Assembly (NCBI GenBank): GCA_037178625.1
Contig: CM074133.1
Coordinates: 1,240,001 to 1,304,000 of the forward strand
Origin: Skeletonema tropicum
Lineage: Eukaryota > Bacillariophyta > Thalassiosirophyceae > Thalassiosirales > Thalassiosiraceae
Length of the DNA: 64,000 nt
Reading direction: 5' to 3'
A program made the translations under genes and the position numbers. The notes beneath the pieces were generated by a model. It saw only the letters and a program-made list of their open reading frames with translations, was not told the origin of the DNA and did no database searches. Of this stretch, positions 8,589-18,200 are shown piece by piece; the first letter of the stretch is position 1, and every line of letters begins with the position of its first letter.

Positions 8589-9905
8589 ATGCAGGAAGAT
8601 GAAGTAGTAGACGGGGGAGAGGTGAAGGGATTCACTATCCGCTGCAAAGGCAACAACAACGAAGATGAGGACGTAATTGTGTCAGACGCCGATGCCCAAG
8701 TCATGTCGCGTAATTGTGAATACTTTCAAAACGTGTTTGCACATGGCACTAGAGAAGCGGAAGAGCGAGTTATCCTCAAGCCTGACTGGGCGTCATCGAC
8801 TGCCAAGCAACTGGTGAAGCTCATTACAACGATGTCTGTTCAGGTTCAAAGCTGTGATCGAGAGAGCTTTCACTTGCTTGTGGAAGCAGCGCAGCAACTT
8901 CTGCTTAATATTTCGCTGGGACCAGACTTTGTTGACGAGCGTCATCGTGTAGGCACCTTGAATCAGGCACGGACTGATTTGTTTTTCAATGTGACTGAGC
9001 AATTGTCTGGGCCTAAAGTGGAATTGAACTTTCCATCCTCTCTTTCTGATGGTCTTGGGACCGGTAGCAAGCCTATCTCCGTCGACAACTGGCTAACGTT
9101 GCTCGAACATGGATTTGCTATCAAGAAGAGTGATGAAACAGCACCTTTCTTTCAAGTAGTCTTAGAAACAAGCCCACCACCGACAAAAGCAGGAGAACCT
9201 GACCCGGACTCTTTGGCTTTGTTGATTGATGAGTTTAGTCTAGATTTATCGATCTCCTCTCCAACGACACAGGAGGAAAAGTATCAACTTCAGGCACATT
9301 CCTCAACATCATCAATCGGAAAAATGGTGAATACAATGTGTCAGATGTTGCACCAACACAGATCGGTACCTGATGTTCGTCCTTACTCAAAGGAAGAATT
9401 CAGCCTCCGTCTTCCTTGTGGATTGGCGCTATCTGTAAGCTTGAACAAGTCTCTCGGCTCACTTTCCAAGCGTGGATTCAAGTTCAAGGTACACAGCGGT
9501 AATAGCCTTGGATATTATCTAGGTGGTTCCAACTCGTTTGGTTGCTGCCCAACAGTATTCGGCAATCTTCAGCAAATTCAAGCTTTCCTAAGCGCGATAC
9601 CTGAGGAGATGATGCAAACGTACCCTTCGAGGTCGACAGGAGATTCATCTCTCAAATGGTGCTCGTTGAGGGTGTGCGCACCCTCTTCCGAGACATTGGA
9701 TAGTCTAGTCAAGGCTGTCGGAGCATGCAAGGATAATCCCAACACACTAGGTGTCGATGTGCGCAGCAAGGCATTCTTTGCAGTAAAATCTGTGAGCGAT
9801 ATGAAACTTTTGCTTGCAGCGATGATTGACGGCGGTGACAGAGTAGAGAATGGAGACGTGGTACCAACCTTGGTCGTTTTACAGTATCCAAAGGGGATCT
9901 TTTGA
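8589..9905 (+). CDS. BTB/POZ-like protein, tandem copy A
   Basis: The 438-residue product begins with a BTB/POZ-like fold at about residues 12-85: FTIRCKG, an acidic DEDVIVSDADA strand, the VMSRNCEYFQNVF helix pair and an ILKPDWASS-AKQLVKLI helix. BTB domains usually mediate dimerisation and often bring substrates to CUL3 ligases; no other known domain is visible here. The C-terminal 110 residues (from CPTVFGNLQQIQAF) are almost identical in copy B and include a repeated helical pattern. The centre (about 85-320) is strongly different. The ATG at 8589 follows a 5' region also conserved in copy B. No signal peptide is seen, so nuclear or cytosolic location is likely. Confidence 0.65.
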   Translation: MQEDEVVDGGEVKGFTIRCKGNNNEDEDVIVSDADAQVMSRNCEYFQNVFAHGTREAEERVILKPDWASSTAKQLVKLITTMSVQVQSCDRESFHLLVEAAQQLLLNISLGPDFVDERHRVGTLNQARTDLFFNVTEQLSGPKVELNFPSSLSDGLGTGSKPISVDNWLTLLEHGFAIKKSDETAPFFQVVLETSPPPTKAGEPDPDSLALLIDEFSLDLSISSPTTQEEKYQLQAHSSTSSIGKMVNTMCQMLHQHRSVPDVRPYSKEEFSLRLPCGLALSVSLNKSLGSLSKRGFKFKVHSGNSLGYYLGGSNSFGCCPTVFGNLQQIQAFLSAIPEEMMQTYPSRSTGDSSLKWCSLRVCAPSSETLDSLVKAVGACKDNPNTLGVDVRSKAFFAVKSVSDMKLLLAAMIDGGDRVENGDVVPTLVVLQYPKGIF

Positions 9906-10052
9906 GGATCATCACTTGAGTGATAGGTCCATGGGGGGTAGTAAGTTCGGCGGTGGTAGCGTAGACAATGGAGACACAGTATTGTACCAACCTTGGTCGT
10001 TTTAGAGCTAGAGCAGCCAAAGGGGATCTTTTGAAGTGTTCTCTTGAGCAAT
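9842..10052. repeat. Duplicated 3' tail of the BTB-like gene
   Basis: The last about 80 bp of copy A (GTAGAGAATGGAGAC through the ATCTTTTGA stop) recur 119 bp downstream, starting at 9961, with a shared ACCAACCTTGGTCGTTTTA core and the same AAAGGGGATCTTTTGA end. The downstream echo is present after copy B as well (12079-12170), so this duplication predates the larger one. Confidence 0.7.
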
Positions 10053-10124
10053 AGTAATCGTTCACTTTAGTAGTTTTGTCATTTTAGAGGTGGCTTATCT
10101 TCCATTTCAGAACTCTGACTTAAC

Positions 10125-10320
10125 GTCGTCGTGAAGGTAAAAGAGACACAAAACGTAGAAGAAGAATTGACGAAGGAGAGGGAATGACTACAACAACAGT
10201 GAACGTGATTTGGATTCTCGGCTTGCGGAGGGATTAAGCTCTGGCCGGCTGGCTTTTCTGTTGAAGATTTAAGCTGAGCGCAACGCTAAGAATGCTGAGA
10301 TACTAGAAATATCGTCATGA
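10125..10320 (+). pseudogene. Broken copy of the NCBP3-like 3' end
   Basis: The stretch repeats the final codons of the gene at 6059-8263, including the basic KRDTKRRRRID segment and the final EISS plus TGA. Compared with the source it carries small deletions (for example in the glycine-arginine part and in GLSSGRAG), so the frame is lost. It was carried along by the tandem duplication and has no start or promoter of its own. Confidence 0.85.
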
Positions 10321-10662
10321 GTTACATTTTAAGTGAAGTTTGATACAATAAACCAAATCTATTCATCTCTTCACTCAAAATGCTTTTATGTATGTACCAT
10401 ACTTTTAGCAGTTCCATTTCAGATTTCTCGCACATGTTACTCTATTTCGAATTTTGTCAAATTTACGTCTCACTCACAACCGAGAAGCTCCGGGCGGAGA
10501 GACAGAAAATTATTTGATCAAACATGTTTCCCTCCTTCTGTGATTTTTTCACACATGATCAATTCATGGTGCGTAACCTTGAATTCATCATGGTGCATAA
10601 CCTTGGCATCTACTCAAAACATCAACAGCTAACCACATCTACACCGAAAACACATTGCCATC

Positions 10663-12024
10663 ATGCAGGAAGATGAAGCAGTAGACGGGGGAGAGGTGAA
10701 GGGATTCACTATCCGCTGCAAAGGCATCAACAACGAAGATGAGGACGTAATTGTGTCAGACGCCGATGCCAAAGTCATGTCACGTAATTGTGAATACTTT
10801 CAAAACGTGTTTGCACATGGCACTAGAGAAGCGGAAGAGCGAGTTATTCTCAAGCCTGACTGGGCGTCATCGACTGCCAAACAACTGGTGAAGCTCATTA
10901 CCACTGGAAAGATGACTTTAACCATCCGACCTCGTGAACGAGAGAGCTTTCACTTGCTTGTGGAAGCAGCGCAACAACTTCTACTTGACCTTTCGTTTCG
11001 GTTTCGAGTGATGAACGAACAGCATATATCCACCACGAATCTTGCACAGGTTGAAACTTTTCTCAATCTTTATGAGATACTTGATTTCACTGCGCATGCC
11101 CATATAACATTAAACAGAAGCAGCAGCACTTGTGTTCGCGCTATCGCTGAGGAGCAATTGTCTGGGCCAAAAGTGGAAATGGAATGTCAAAATGCTTTGT
11201 CACGTCTTAGGCTCAGGACAGGGGATGAGTATCTCTCTCTCGACAACTTGCAAACGTTGCTTGATCACCGTCTTGCCATCAAGAAGAAAGATGACTCATC
11301 TTCCAGTGTACCAGTCTCAGAGACAAATCCCCCGGAAGATTCAGACTCTTCGGGTATGTTGAACTTGAAGCGCTTGCTTTCTCGCCTAGGGCCCAGGGAG
11401 ACAAGATATCATCTTCAGTCATATTGCGCAACAAAGTCAATTGGCACAATGCTGAACACTATGTGTCAGATTTTACATCAACAAAACGCAGAGGATGATG
11501 TTCGTGTTTACTCAAAGGAAGAATTCAGCCTCCGTCTTCCTTGTCATTTTACCTATCGAGGAGTTACCTATGGAGGAGCACTGGGAAAGATCGCAAATTC
11601 ATACCGAAATGTCAGGATACACACAGGCAACAGCCCCGGATATTTTCTAGGTGGGGATTGTTCGTCTAGTCCGTGTCCAACAGTATTCGGCAATCTTCAG
11701 CAAATTCAAGCTTTCCTCAGCGCGATACCTGAGGAGATGATGCAAACGTACCCTTCGAGGTCGACAGGAGATTCATCTCTCAAATGGTGCTCGTTGAGGG
11801 TGTGCGCACCCTCTTCCAAGACGTTGGATCGTCTAGTCAAGGCTATTGGAGCATGCAAGGATAATCCCAACACACTAGGTGTCGATGTACGTAGCAAGGC
11901 ATTCTTTGCAGTAAAATCTGTGAGCGATATGAAGCTTTTGCTTGCAGCGATGATTGACGGCGGTAATGGTGGAGACGTGGTACCAACCTTGGTCATCCTT
12001 GATCAGCCAAAGGGGATCTTTTGA
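10663..12024 (+). CDS. BTB/POZ-like protein, tandem copy B
   Basis: The 453-residue paralogue of the gene at 8589 differs from it at three of the first 81 residues (positions 6, 22 and 37) and at few of the last 110, but its middle is largely different. The insert after LITT (GKMTLTIRPRERESF) and the expanded 120-165 region make it 15 residues longer. The BTB-like N-terminus is intact, so it is probably functional. A 22-24 bp direct repeat containing CATGGTGC-TAACCTT sits about 100 bp upstream of the ATG in both copies (8486-8532 and 10562-10608) and may be part of the shared promoter. Function is unknown beyond likely protein-protein interaction. Confidence 0.65.
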   Translation: MQEDEAVDGGEVKGFTIRCKGINNEDEDVIVSDADAKVMSRNCEYFQNVFAHGTREAEERVILKPDWASSTAKQLVKLITTGKMTLTIRPRERESFHLLVEAAQQLLLDLSFRFRVMNEQHISTTNLAQVETFLNLYEILDFTAHAHITLNRSSSTCVRAIAEEQLSGPKVEMECQNALSRLRLRTGDEYLSLDNLQTLLDHRLAIKKKDDSSSSVPVSETNPPEDSDSSGMLNLKRLLSRLGPRETRYHLQSYCATKSIGTMLNTMCQILHQQNAEDDVRVYSKEEFSLRLPCHFTYRGVTYGGALGKIANSYRNVRIHTGNSPGYFLGGDCSSSPCPTVFGNLQQIQAFLSAIPEEMMQTYPSRSTGDSSLKWCSLRVCAPSSKTLDRLVKAIGACKDNPNTLGVDVRSKAFFAVKSVSDMKLLLAAMIDGGNGGDVVPTLVILDQPKGIF

Positions 12025-12454
12025 GGAGTATCACTTGAGTAATAGGTCCATGTGGGGTAGTAAGTTCGGTGGTGGCAGCGTAGACAATGGAGACACAGTA
12101 TTGTACCAACCTTGGTCGTTTTAGAGCAGCCAAAGGGGATCTTTTGAAGTGTTCTCTTGAGCAATGTATTTGTTCACTTTTAGTAGATTTAATGTCATTT
12201 TAGAGGTAGCTTTTCTTCCATTTCAGAACTCTGACTTAACGCGCTCTAAAAGACTCATTTAGCAAGCAGCAACTAACAACATGAAAGTAAAAGAAGTATC
12301 TGCGTTGAATGAAAGGAAGTGGCATCTCTTGGCAACAACTTATCCTGCTCTACTCAAGTGGATTGGCGGCAGATACTCCCCCATCATAAGATATCTGAGG
12401 TCGAAAGCAGTTGACTTACAGCTGCACCTCAACCAACTCACCGCTTTATAAACC
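12025..12454. other. Intergenic, end of duplication then promoter
   Basis: The first 216 bp are the 3' part of duplication unit 2. The remaining 214 bp are unique and lead to the ATG at 12455. No gene is seen. Confidence 0.5.
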
Positions 12455-15400
12455 ATGGTACAAATGTCTCTAGAGCAACAACAATACTATCGCAACAAAA
12501 CTCCCAACGCGCACCAACAACAACAATCCGAAGAAGAGGAGCAAATCTTATTTCCAGACATTACGTATACATCTAAAAATACGGCAGTGAATCAATTATT
12601 GGCGGACGTGGACGCGAGGCAGCATCAAAATAGTTATTCGAGTAGTTATGAGAGTAGCTATGAAAATGATGATCAATCTTCCTTGGGTGATCCGATACTT
12701 GAAGCCGATGAAGAAGAAGATGGTAGTGATGAATGGACCGCACCAAAAAAACAATTGGAGGATCCGGTGGGCGATGTGATTACGGCTAGGCTGAATGAGG
12801 GGTCGATACCCAATTTTGGGTATGAAAATTATCTTCGGCAGCGGCAGCGGCAGCAGCAGCAGGGAAATGTCACGGAGGTGGAGGATACATCATTTGACTG
12901 GACTCATATATTGTGCGTTAGGAATTTTCGTGCCCTTCGCAGAATGATATTGGATGCAGGTGAGAGCGACGAAAATCGTTTAGAAGGGTACCCTTCCATG
13001 AAGTTTATGAAGGAAATATTCTTGATCTTATTGGTGTTGGCGTATGCCATTAATGATGTGGTGGTACGGACGACATCGTCGTTGTTCGTGCTGACATTCA
13101 TGTTTGTTGCTCATGCCTTGATTGATATGAATGAGGTGCAGCGTGGTCTTGTCAAGGTGTTAGGTGCAAATAGGGTACAACAAATCAACAACGGGATGAA
13201 CAAATGTCGTAATTATTGGAAGAGAATCATGGAAACAATTCACAAGAACTATTTATGGGGAGACTACTTTCAAGGGAGAGCAATCGTATGGTCAGAAGAG
13301 GATCGTTTACCCAAGTTTCGTAGGAAGCACATTACCCTCGTGCGTATCAATAAGGAACGAAAGCAGAATGCGAAGACAACGAGAAGACTTGAGAGGGATA
13401 TCAGGAGATCGAGGAGGAAGGGATTGATTGAAAATGCTGCCGAGGCTGTAATTGTGAATGAAGCTAAAATACTTCTGCAGAATAGGAAAAAGGAGCTTGA
13501 TGCAACCGCCAAGGAGCTAAATCGGAAACCTCCAACATATTTTCCTACACACGTTGCTTTGCCAGAAGAGAAGGAGGAGGAGGAAGAGGAGGAGGAGGAG
13601 AAACCTTCTCTCGATAACCTCTCCCGTAGTGATGCAACTAATGGTCACTTGGAGGCTCTAAGTTTTTGCCACAAAATGGTCTTCCTTCGCGCGCAGGAGG
13701 CACATCAGGTGATAAGGAGGAACAGTACGACGACCGATTTGTCTGTGTCGATAACACAAACAACGTCGGACTCAGTTGAAGTTGTCAGTAAAAATTCCAG
13801 CATGCTACCTTGTCAGGTGTCAGAAGAGATTGATGAGAACAGCACTGCATGTTCAGATTTTCCTTCGATAGGAGAGCATTGGGACAGTGAAAGTGAGGAA
13901 GATTCAATTTCATACGCTGACTCAGTCAGTACAAGTGAGCAGGCTTTGCCGTGGCTTGCAGTCGGGGCGAAAATTGGCGAAAAGTTACTCAAATCTCGTA
14001 AATTACAGAGAGTTGTTGCAAATCCGGATGAGCTACAGAAATCTGTTACAAATCTTCCTGATGAGGCAATGAAATTGATTGACGGGATGGATATTTCTGA
14101 CCAAGCAAAAGAAAATGCCTCCGACTTGTTAATTAAGAAGTCAACATCCTCAGAACTCAAAAAGAAGCTCGAAAAGGAGAAAGAAATGAAACTCGAGATG
14201 GAGACGCTGAAACGACCTGTACATGGAATGTGGAGTTCTCCTGGTACGGCACCACCTCCCAAGGCTAAACCTCAAATGCGAGGGACGCCAAGCAGGTTTG
14301 CTGTGATTGAAATGCCAACATCTTTCGATAACCCTTCATTTGAACCCCCATCTCCGCCAGCGAGGGTGCAGAATGGGCTGCTGGCACAATCGTCCTTCGA
14401 CCGTCAATCCAAACATGTCAACCGCCTAGCACCAATTGAGAAGGGTGTGAGAATTATCGTACCAATGTTTTCACCCGACCCCAATATTTCGATCAGCGTG
14501 AAAACTAGCTCCTTCTACCAAATGGTAAGGCAAATATTGTTGGTGATTATTTTTCTTCGTATGCGCAACTCACTAACTGCTACCTGTTGCTATCTTTTCT
14601 TTTCAGGGAACGGTTTTATCTTCTCGTAGATGCTACATTCCGTCGAATCAACCAAGCAACGGCAACAAGTTCGGAAATGAGCGGACAAACAGCCTTATGA
14701 TTAAGGTGATTCTGGACAAGGCTATCTTACGAGGTTGCAGGTTTGCTGAGATGAATATGCGAATTATGGACGAGTGGAACTACTTCCCTTGCCATTCAAA
14801 GTTTCCTATTGGTAGTTGCGTTGCAACCACATTTGGTCTTGGCGTTCTGGTAGGCTGGCGCGTGGAAGATGACATGCATATTATTCGATCCATGTGGAAT
14901 CGTAGTGGCCCAGGCTCTGCTGTTGCGTACTTACGAAGAGATTCCATTCACAGCGTTGTGCAGGCTGCTGTTGGCTTTGATGTTGAAACGACGTATGGCT
15001 CTGGTAAAGTAGTTGGCTACGTCAAAGGTGGAAAGCAGAACATAACTGGAAAGTACCATATACGCATGGATCACGAAACACGCTTCAAAGGACGAACGCT
15101 TACACGGAATAGGGTCGTTGAATTCAGCAGGTTTCAGATATTATCGTGTCGTGGGGCAATATTTGTCCCGGTGACTGAGCATATTCGTGCTGCGGCACTG
15201 TATCAACTAGAGCTTCTTCATTACAAGGCTCGTATCAGAGAGCAAATGTTGAATGTCGGTGGTAGAAGAGAAAAGGGGACATGGAGAAATTTCTCCGAAT
15301 ATGTTGATTTGTTTGCGATTAGTTTAAGCAAGGCCATAGATGAGGAACCGGAGTTTGATCGAGAATACAATAAGTTCATATCGCATGTCATCGCATTTCT

Positions 15401-18109
15401 AGAAGGCGATGAGGGGTCTGCTGACTCTAACTCGTCATCATCAGAGCAGTGCAAGACTACAGAAGATGTTGATTCGAACGTGATGAAGAATCGTGTCGTT
15501 CCTGAAGTTGACGTCTCTTGGAGTTTGCAAGACATATTCAAATGCATTTGGACTGAAGATGTCAGGAAGGTTCCTACATTCGCTGAAGAAAAAGAAATCA
15601 TGTTGCAAATCCAGGCATTTGAAGAAGCCCATGATTCAGCAATGATTTTCATTAGAGTGTTGATGCGCACAACAGCTGTAGCGCGTGCATCTGTGTCCAA
15701 TCGCCCAAAACTGAACATGGCTTTAAGCATGATCCTTGAGGGTCTGTTACTAATTCGTCAACTTCTCCGAATCCACAAAAAACACACATCAGCAGACTTA
15801 ATACAAGCATGGTTTCGAACGCTCCATGGCTTGTCAACCACGTTCGGACCCTTACGACAGCGCACAGCAGTGCTCTGGGATAAGATTCTAGAGAAGCTAC
15901 GCAGGCATGGCACAATAGCTAAACGCAGAATCCTTCGCTTTGTTGATATTTGCCTTGGTGACACTCTACTTTTGCCTGCACTTGAACTTGGCGATTGGAA
16001 AACAGCTTTATTAAGATTTGAAGCTGCAATTGTGAAATCAGAAATTGCTGATAAAAAGACATGTGAGCAGTTACGTAAGGGGGTGAAAATTCTGGTAAGT
16101 TTTGGTCTCTCTTTTCTTACACCTTATTGATCGATCGAAATTTGCGATCTCACGCAGCGCTCACCACTCTTCTACACAGTACCAAAGTATAGCCCCGAGG
16201 AAGAGAGATAAACACACCAGAGCAGCAGCTGCCAGGAGTGGTCAAAAGGCAATGACCCTTGCAAAACTCATGAAGATAATTGCTACGCCGGGTCGGTCCA
16301 TATTAACGTTACTGACAAAGGATGATGTACTTAATGTGTTTGATCGAGTTCTTGTTCGTGTATTCGAGAAGGACCCAGTTTGCTCAATGATGATCAACAT
16401 TTTTGCCAACCACTTTTATTCCATCCGCCACCTGAGATATCTGAATAATATGGCAATCACAGGGAAGCTGTGGGAAACAGTACTCGATGCAGTGGACGAA
16501 GAATTAAGTTTTGCAACAGCGGAGTTTCCGGAACAAACGCAGGATTTCTTAAAGCCCTTTGTAAAGCTATTCTCGCTCGGTGTTTCTCAATTTCATCGCA
16601 ACCAGTCTGGAGCTGTTTCTGGTGATTGGTTGGATTTCTTACTTGAAGACGAGTCAGTGACTATAATTCAAGAGTTAGATGGAAGATTCATCGATTTCTT
16701 GGATTCATTGTGTCATGATGTCAAGACGATGTTTGAAGTTATGCCTTACATCAAAACGTGAGTTGGCTCTATATGTTGCATCCTTTTTGCCAGGATCTAT
16801 TTGTTACTAATTTTTTCTTTGGTTTTATTTCAGTATTGATCATGACATTTTGAACCTCATGGATGAGTTTGATCCTGACACGTTGCTGAGAGAACTCAGC
16901 GATTCGATTGGTGACTCCGATAAGTTCATCCAATACGTGAAAGAGAGGACATCCGTGTTAATCGAAAGGTTCCTGGAATATCTACCTAAAATGTCCATCC
17001 CCATAGAAAGACGTGAATTAGAAGGAGGCTGGGTGTTAACGTGTAGAGGTAAGCAAGGGGGAGATCTATGCTTATCAGACATTAGCATGGATCGTGAAAA
17101 CATCTTGTGTTCTGTATTGGGTGGCGATGAGAATGTGCTACAGCCACTAGCCAATACTCTACCACTTGCGAGGTTAGATAGGTTAGATTCATCATTCGAA
17201 ACCGCAGATAATTGTGAAAATGATGACTCGATTCTTGATGAAGTGAGAGAGCTGCTAGTGTCTGCGCAAGAACATAATAATTGGGTTGTAGGAGTCAATG
17301 GAATCAAACATGTAAGTATTTGTCTTTGTCTCTTGATTTCTGTGTCGTTTAAGTCACTCATGCTAATACTTTCGCCATCAATCTTGCAGCCCTCACAGTT
17401 TCATGGGATTCCAAAGCCCTTGGACGACCTTCCCATGTCAGATACGCTAAAGGCAGGTATAGAATTGTGGCAAAAGCTGGCGATAAATGATTTTGAGCTC
17501 TTAGAAATCGCAATTAGAGATGTATCGTATCAAATCAGCCACAGTGGTGACAACTGTAACGGAGATATGCAGCCAGTTCATCAACAACCTCGAAGACAAC
17601 CAAGACAAAATGTGTTTAATCCAAGAGAAGATCCGACTGTACTCTTCTTGGATATCAAAAATCTGACTATGAACTTGAATGAATTCACATTCCGTGTGGA
17701 AAAAAAGGAACCAACTATTTTTGATCCCGTGTTTGAGGGAGGTGGATCGATCATGGTCAAGAATCTGTCGTTAGCACTGAAAGTCGAAATAAAGAAGGAA
17801 AGAGCGAAGAAAAATGGGGTTGAAATGTACCGGCCAGTGTTCCATCTGACAACGCTTGATGTTGGTCTCGAAAAGTTGAAGATCGTTTTCACAGAAACAG
17901 GTGCAGACTGGTTGTTGAACTCTGTGCTAAAAGGCTTCCGTCGTCAAACGAGTGAAATTGTAGAATCAATCCTCAAAGAGCAGATTACACAGCAAGTTCA
18001 TAACTTGCTAGAAAATGCCAATGCGTTTGTTGAGTCAAACCCTGATTTGCTGCTGGTTGCTCTTGGAATCACACTGAGGGATCTTGGGGAGAGTATCGTC
18101 TCAGTCTAA
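12455..18109 (+). CDS. Large HAM1/TULIP-like membrane-associated protein, five exons
   Basis: Five exons (12455-14524, 14607-16094, 16180-16757, 16834-17311, 17390-18109) join in frame to encode 1777 residues. Introns are 82, 85, 76 and 78 bp, all GT-AG (GTAAGG, GTAAGT, GTGAGT, GTAAGT donors). Residues about 185-230 form two hydrophobic spans. A KRER-rich coiled coil and a poly-Glu run follow. Near residue 745 two SH3-like barrels repeat the pattern IGSCVATTFGLGVLVGW and FDVETTYGSGKVVGY. The C-terminal 200 residues (FEGGGSIMVKNLSLALKVE, LEKLKIVFTETGADWLL) resemble the lipid-binding TULIP fold at the end of fungal HAM1-like proteins. A role at membrane contacts or lipid handling is inference. 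The last intron is in frame and stop-free. Confidence 0.65.
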
Positions 18110-18200
18110 CAACTAACCCGGTGGTCAAGGAGGTCATGTGTGTAGAAATGAAGGGGCTCATTTTGGAAATGAGTGTCAAAAAGTTATATGTAATATTAAA

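Larger units (their letters stand above)
8054..10124. repeat. Tandem duplication, unit 1 (2071 bp)
   Basis: This unit begins inside the last 70 codons of the NCBP3-like gene and ends after the 3' region of the first BTB-like gene. The next unit starts directly at 10125 with an offset of 2070 bp. Sequence on both sides of the junction shares a short cgtcg-like word. Untranslated DNA, the first 80 codons and the last 110 codons are nearly identical between units, while the central coding part is not. Confidence 0.85.
10125..12240. repeat. Tandem duplication, unit 2 (2116 bp)
   Basis: This is the second copy of the 2.1 kb unit. It starts with a broken copy of the NCBP3-like 3' end, includes BTB-like copy B, and stops at AACTCTGACTTAAC (12227-12240), after which similarity to unit 1 ends. 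It is 45 bp longer than unit 1, mostly from insertions in the divergent central coding part. Confidence 0.85.
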
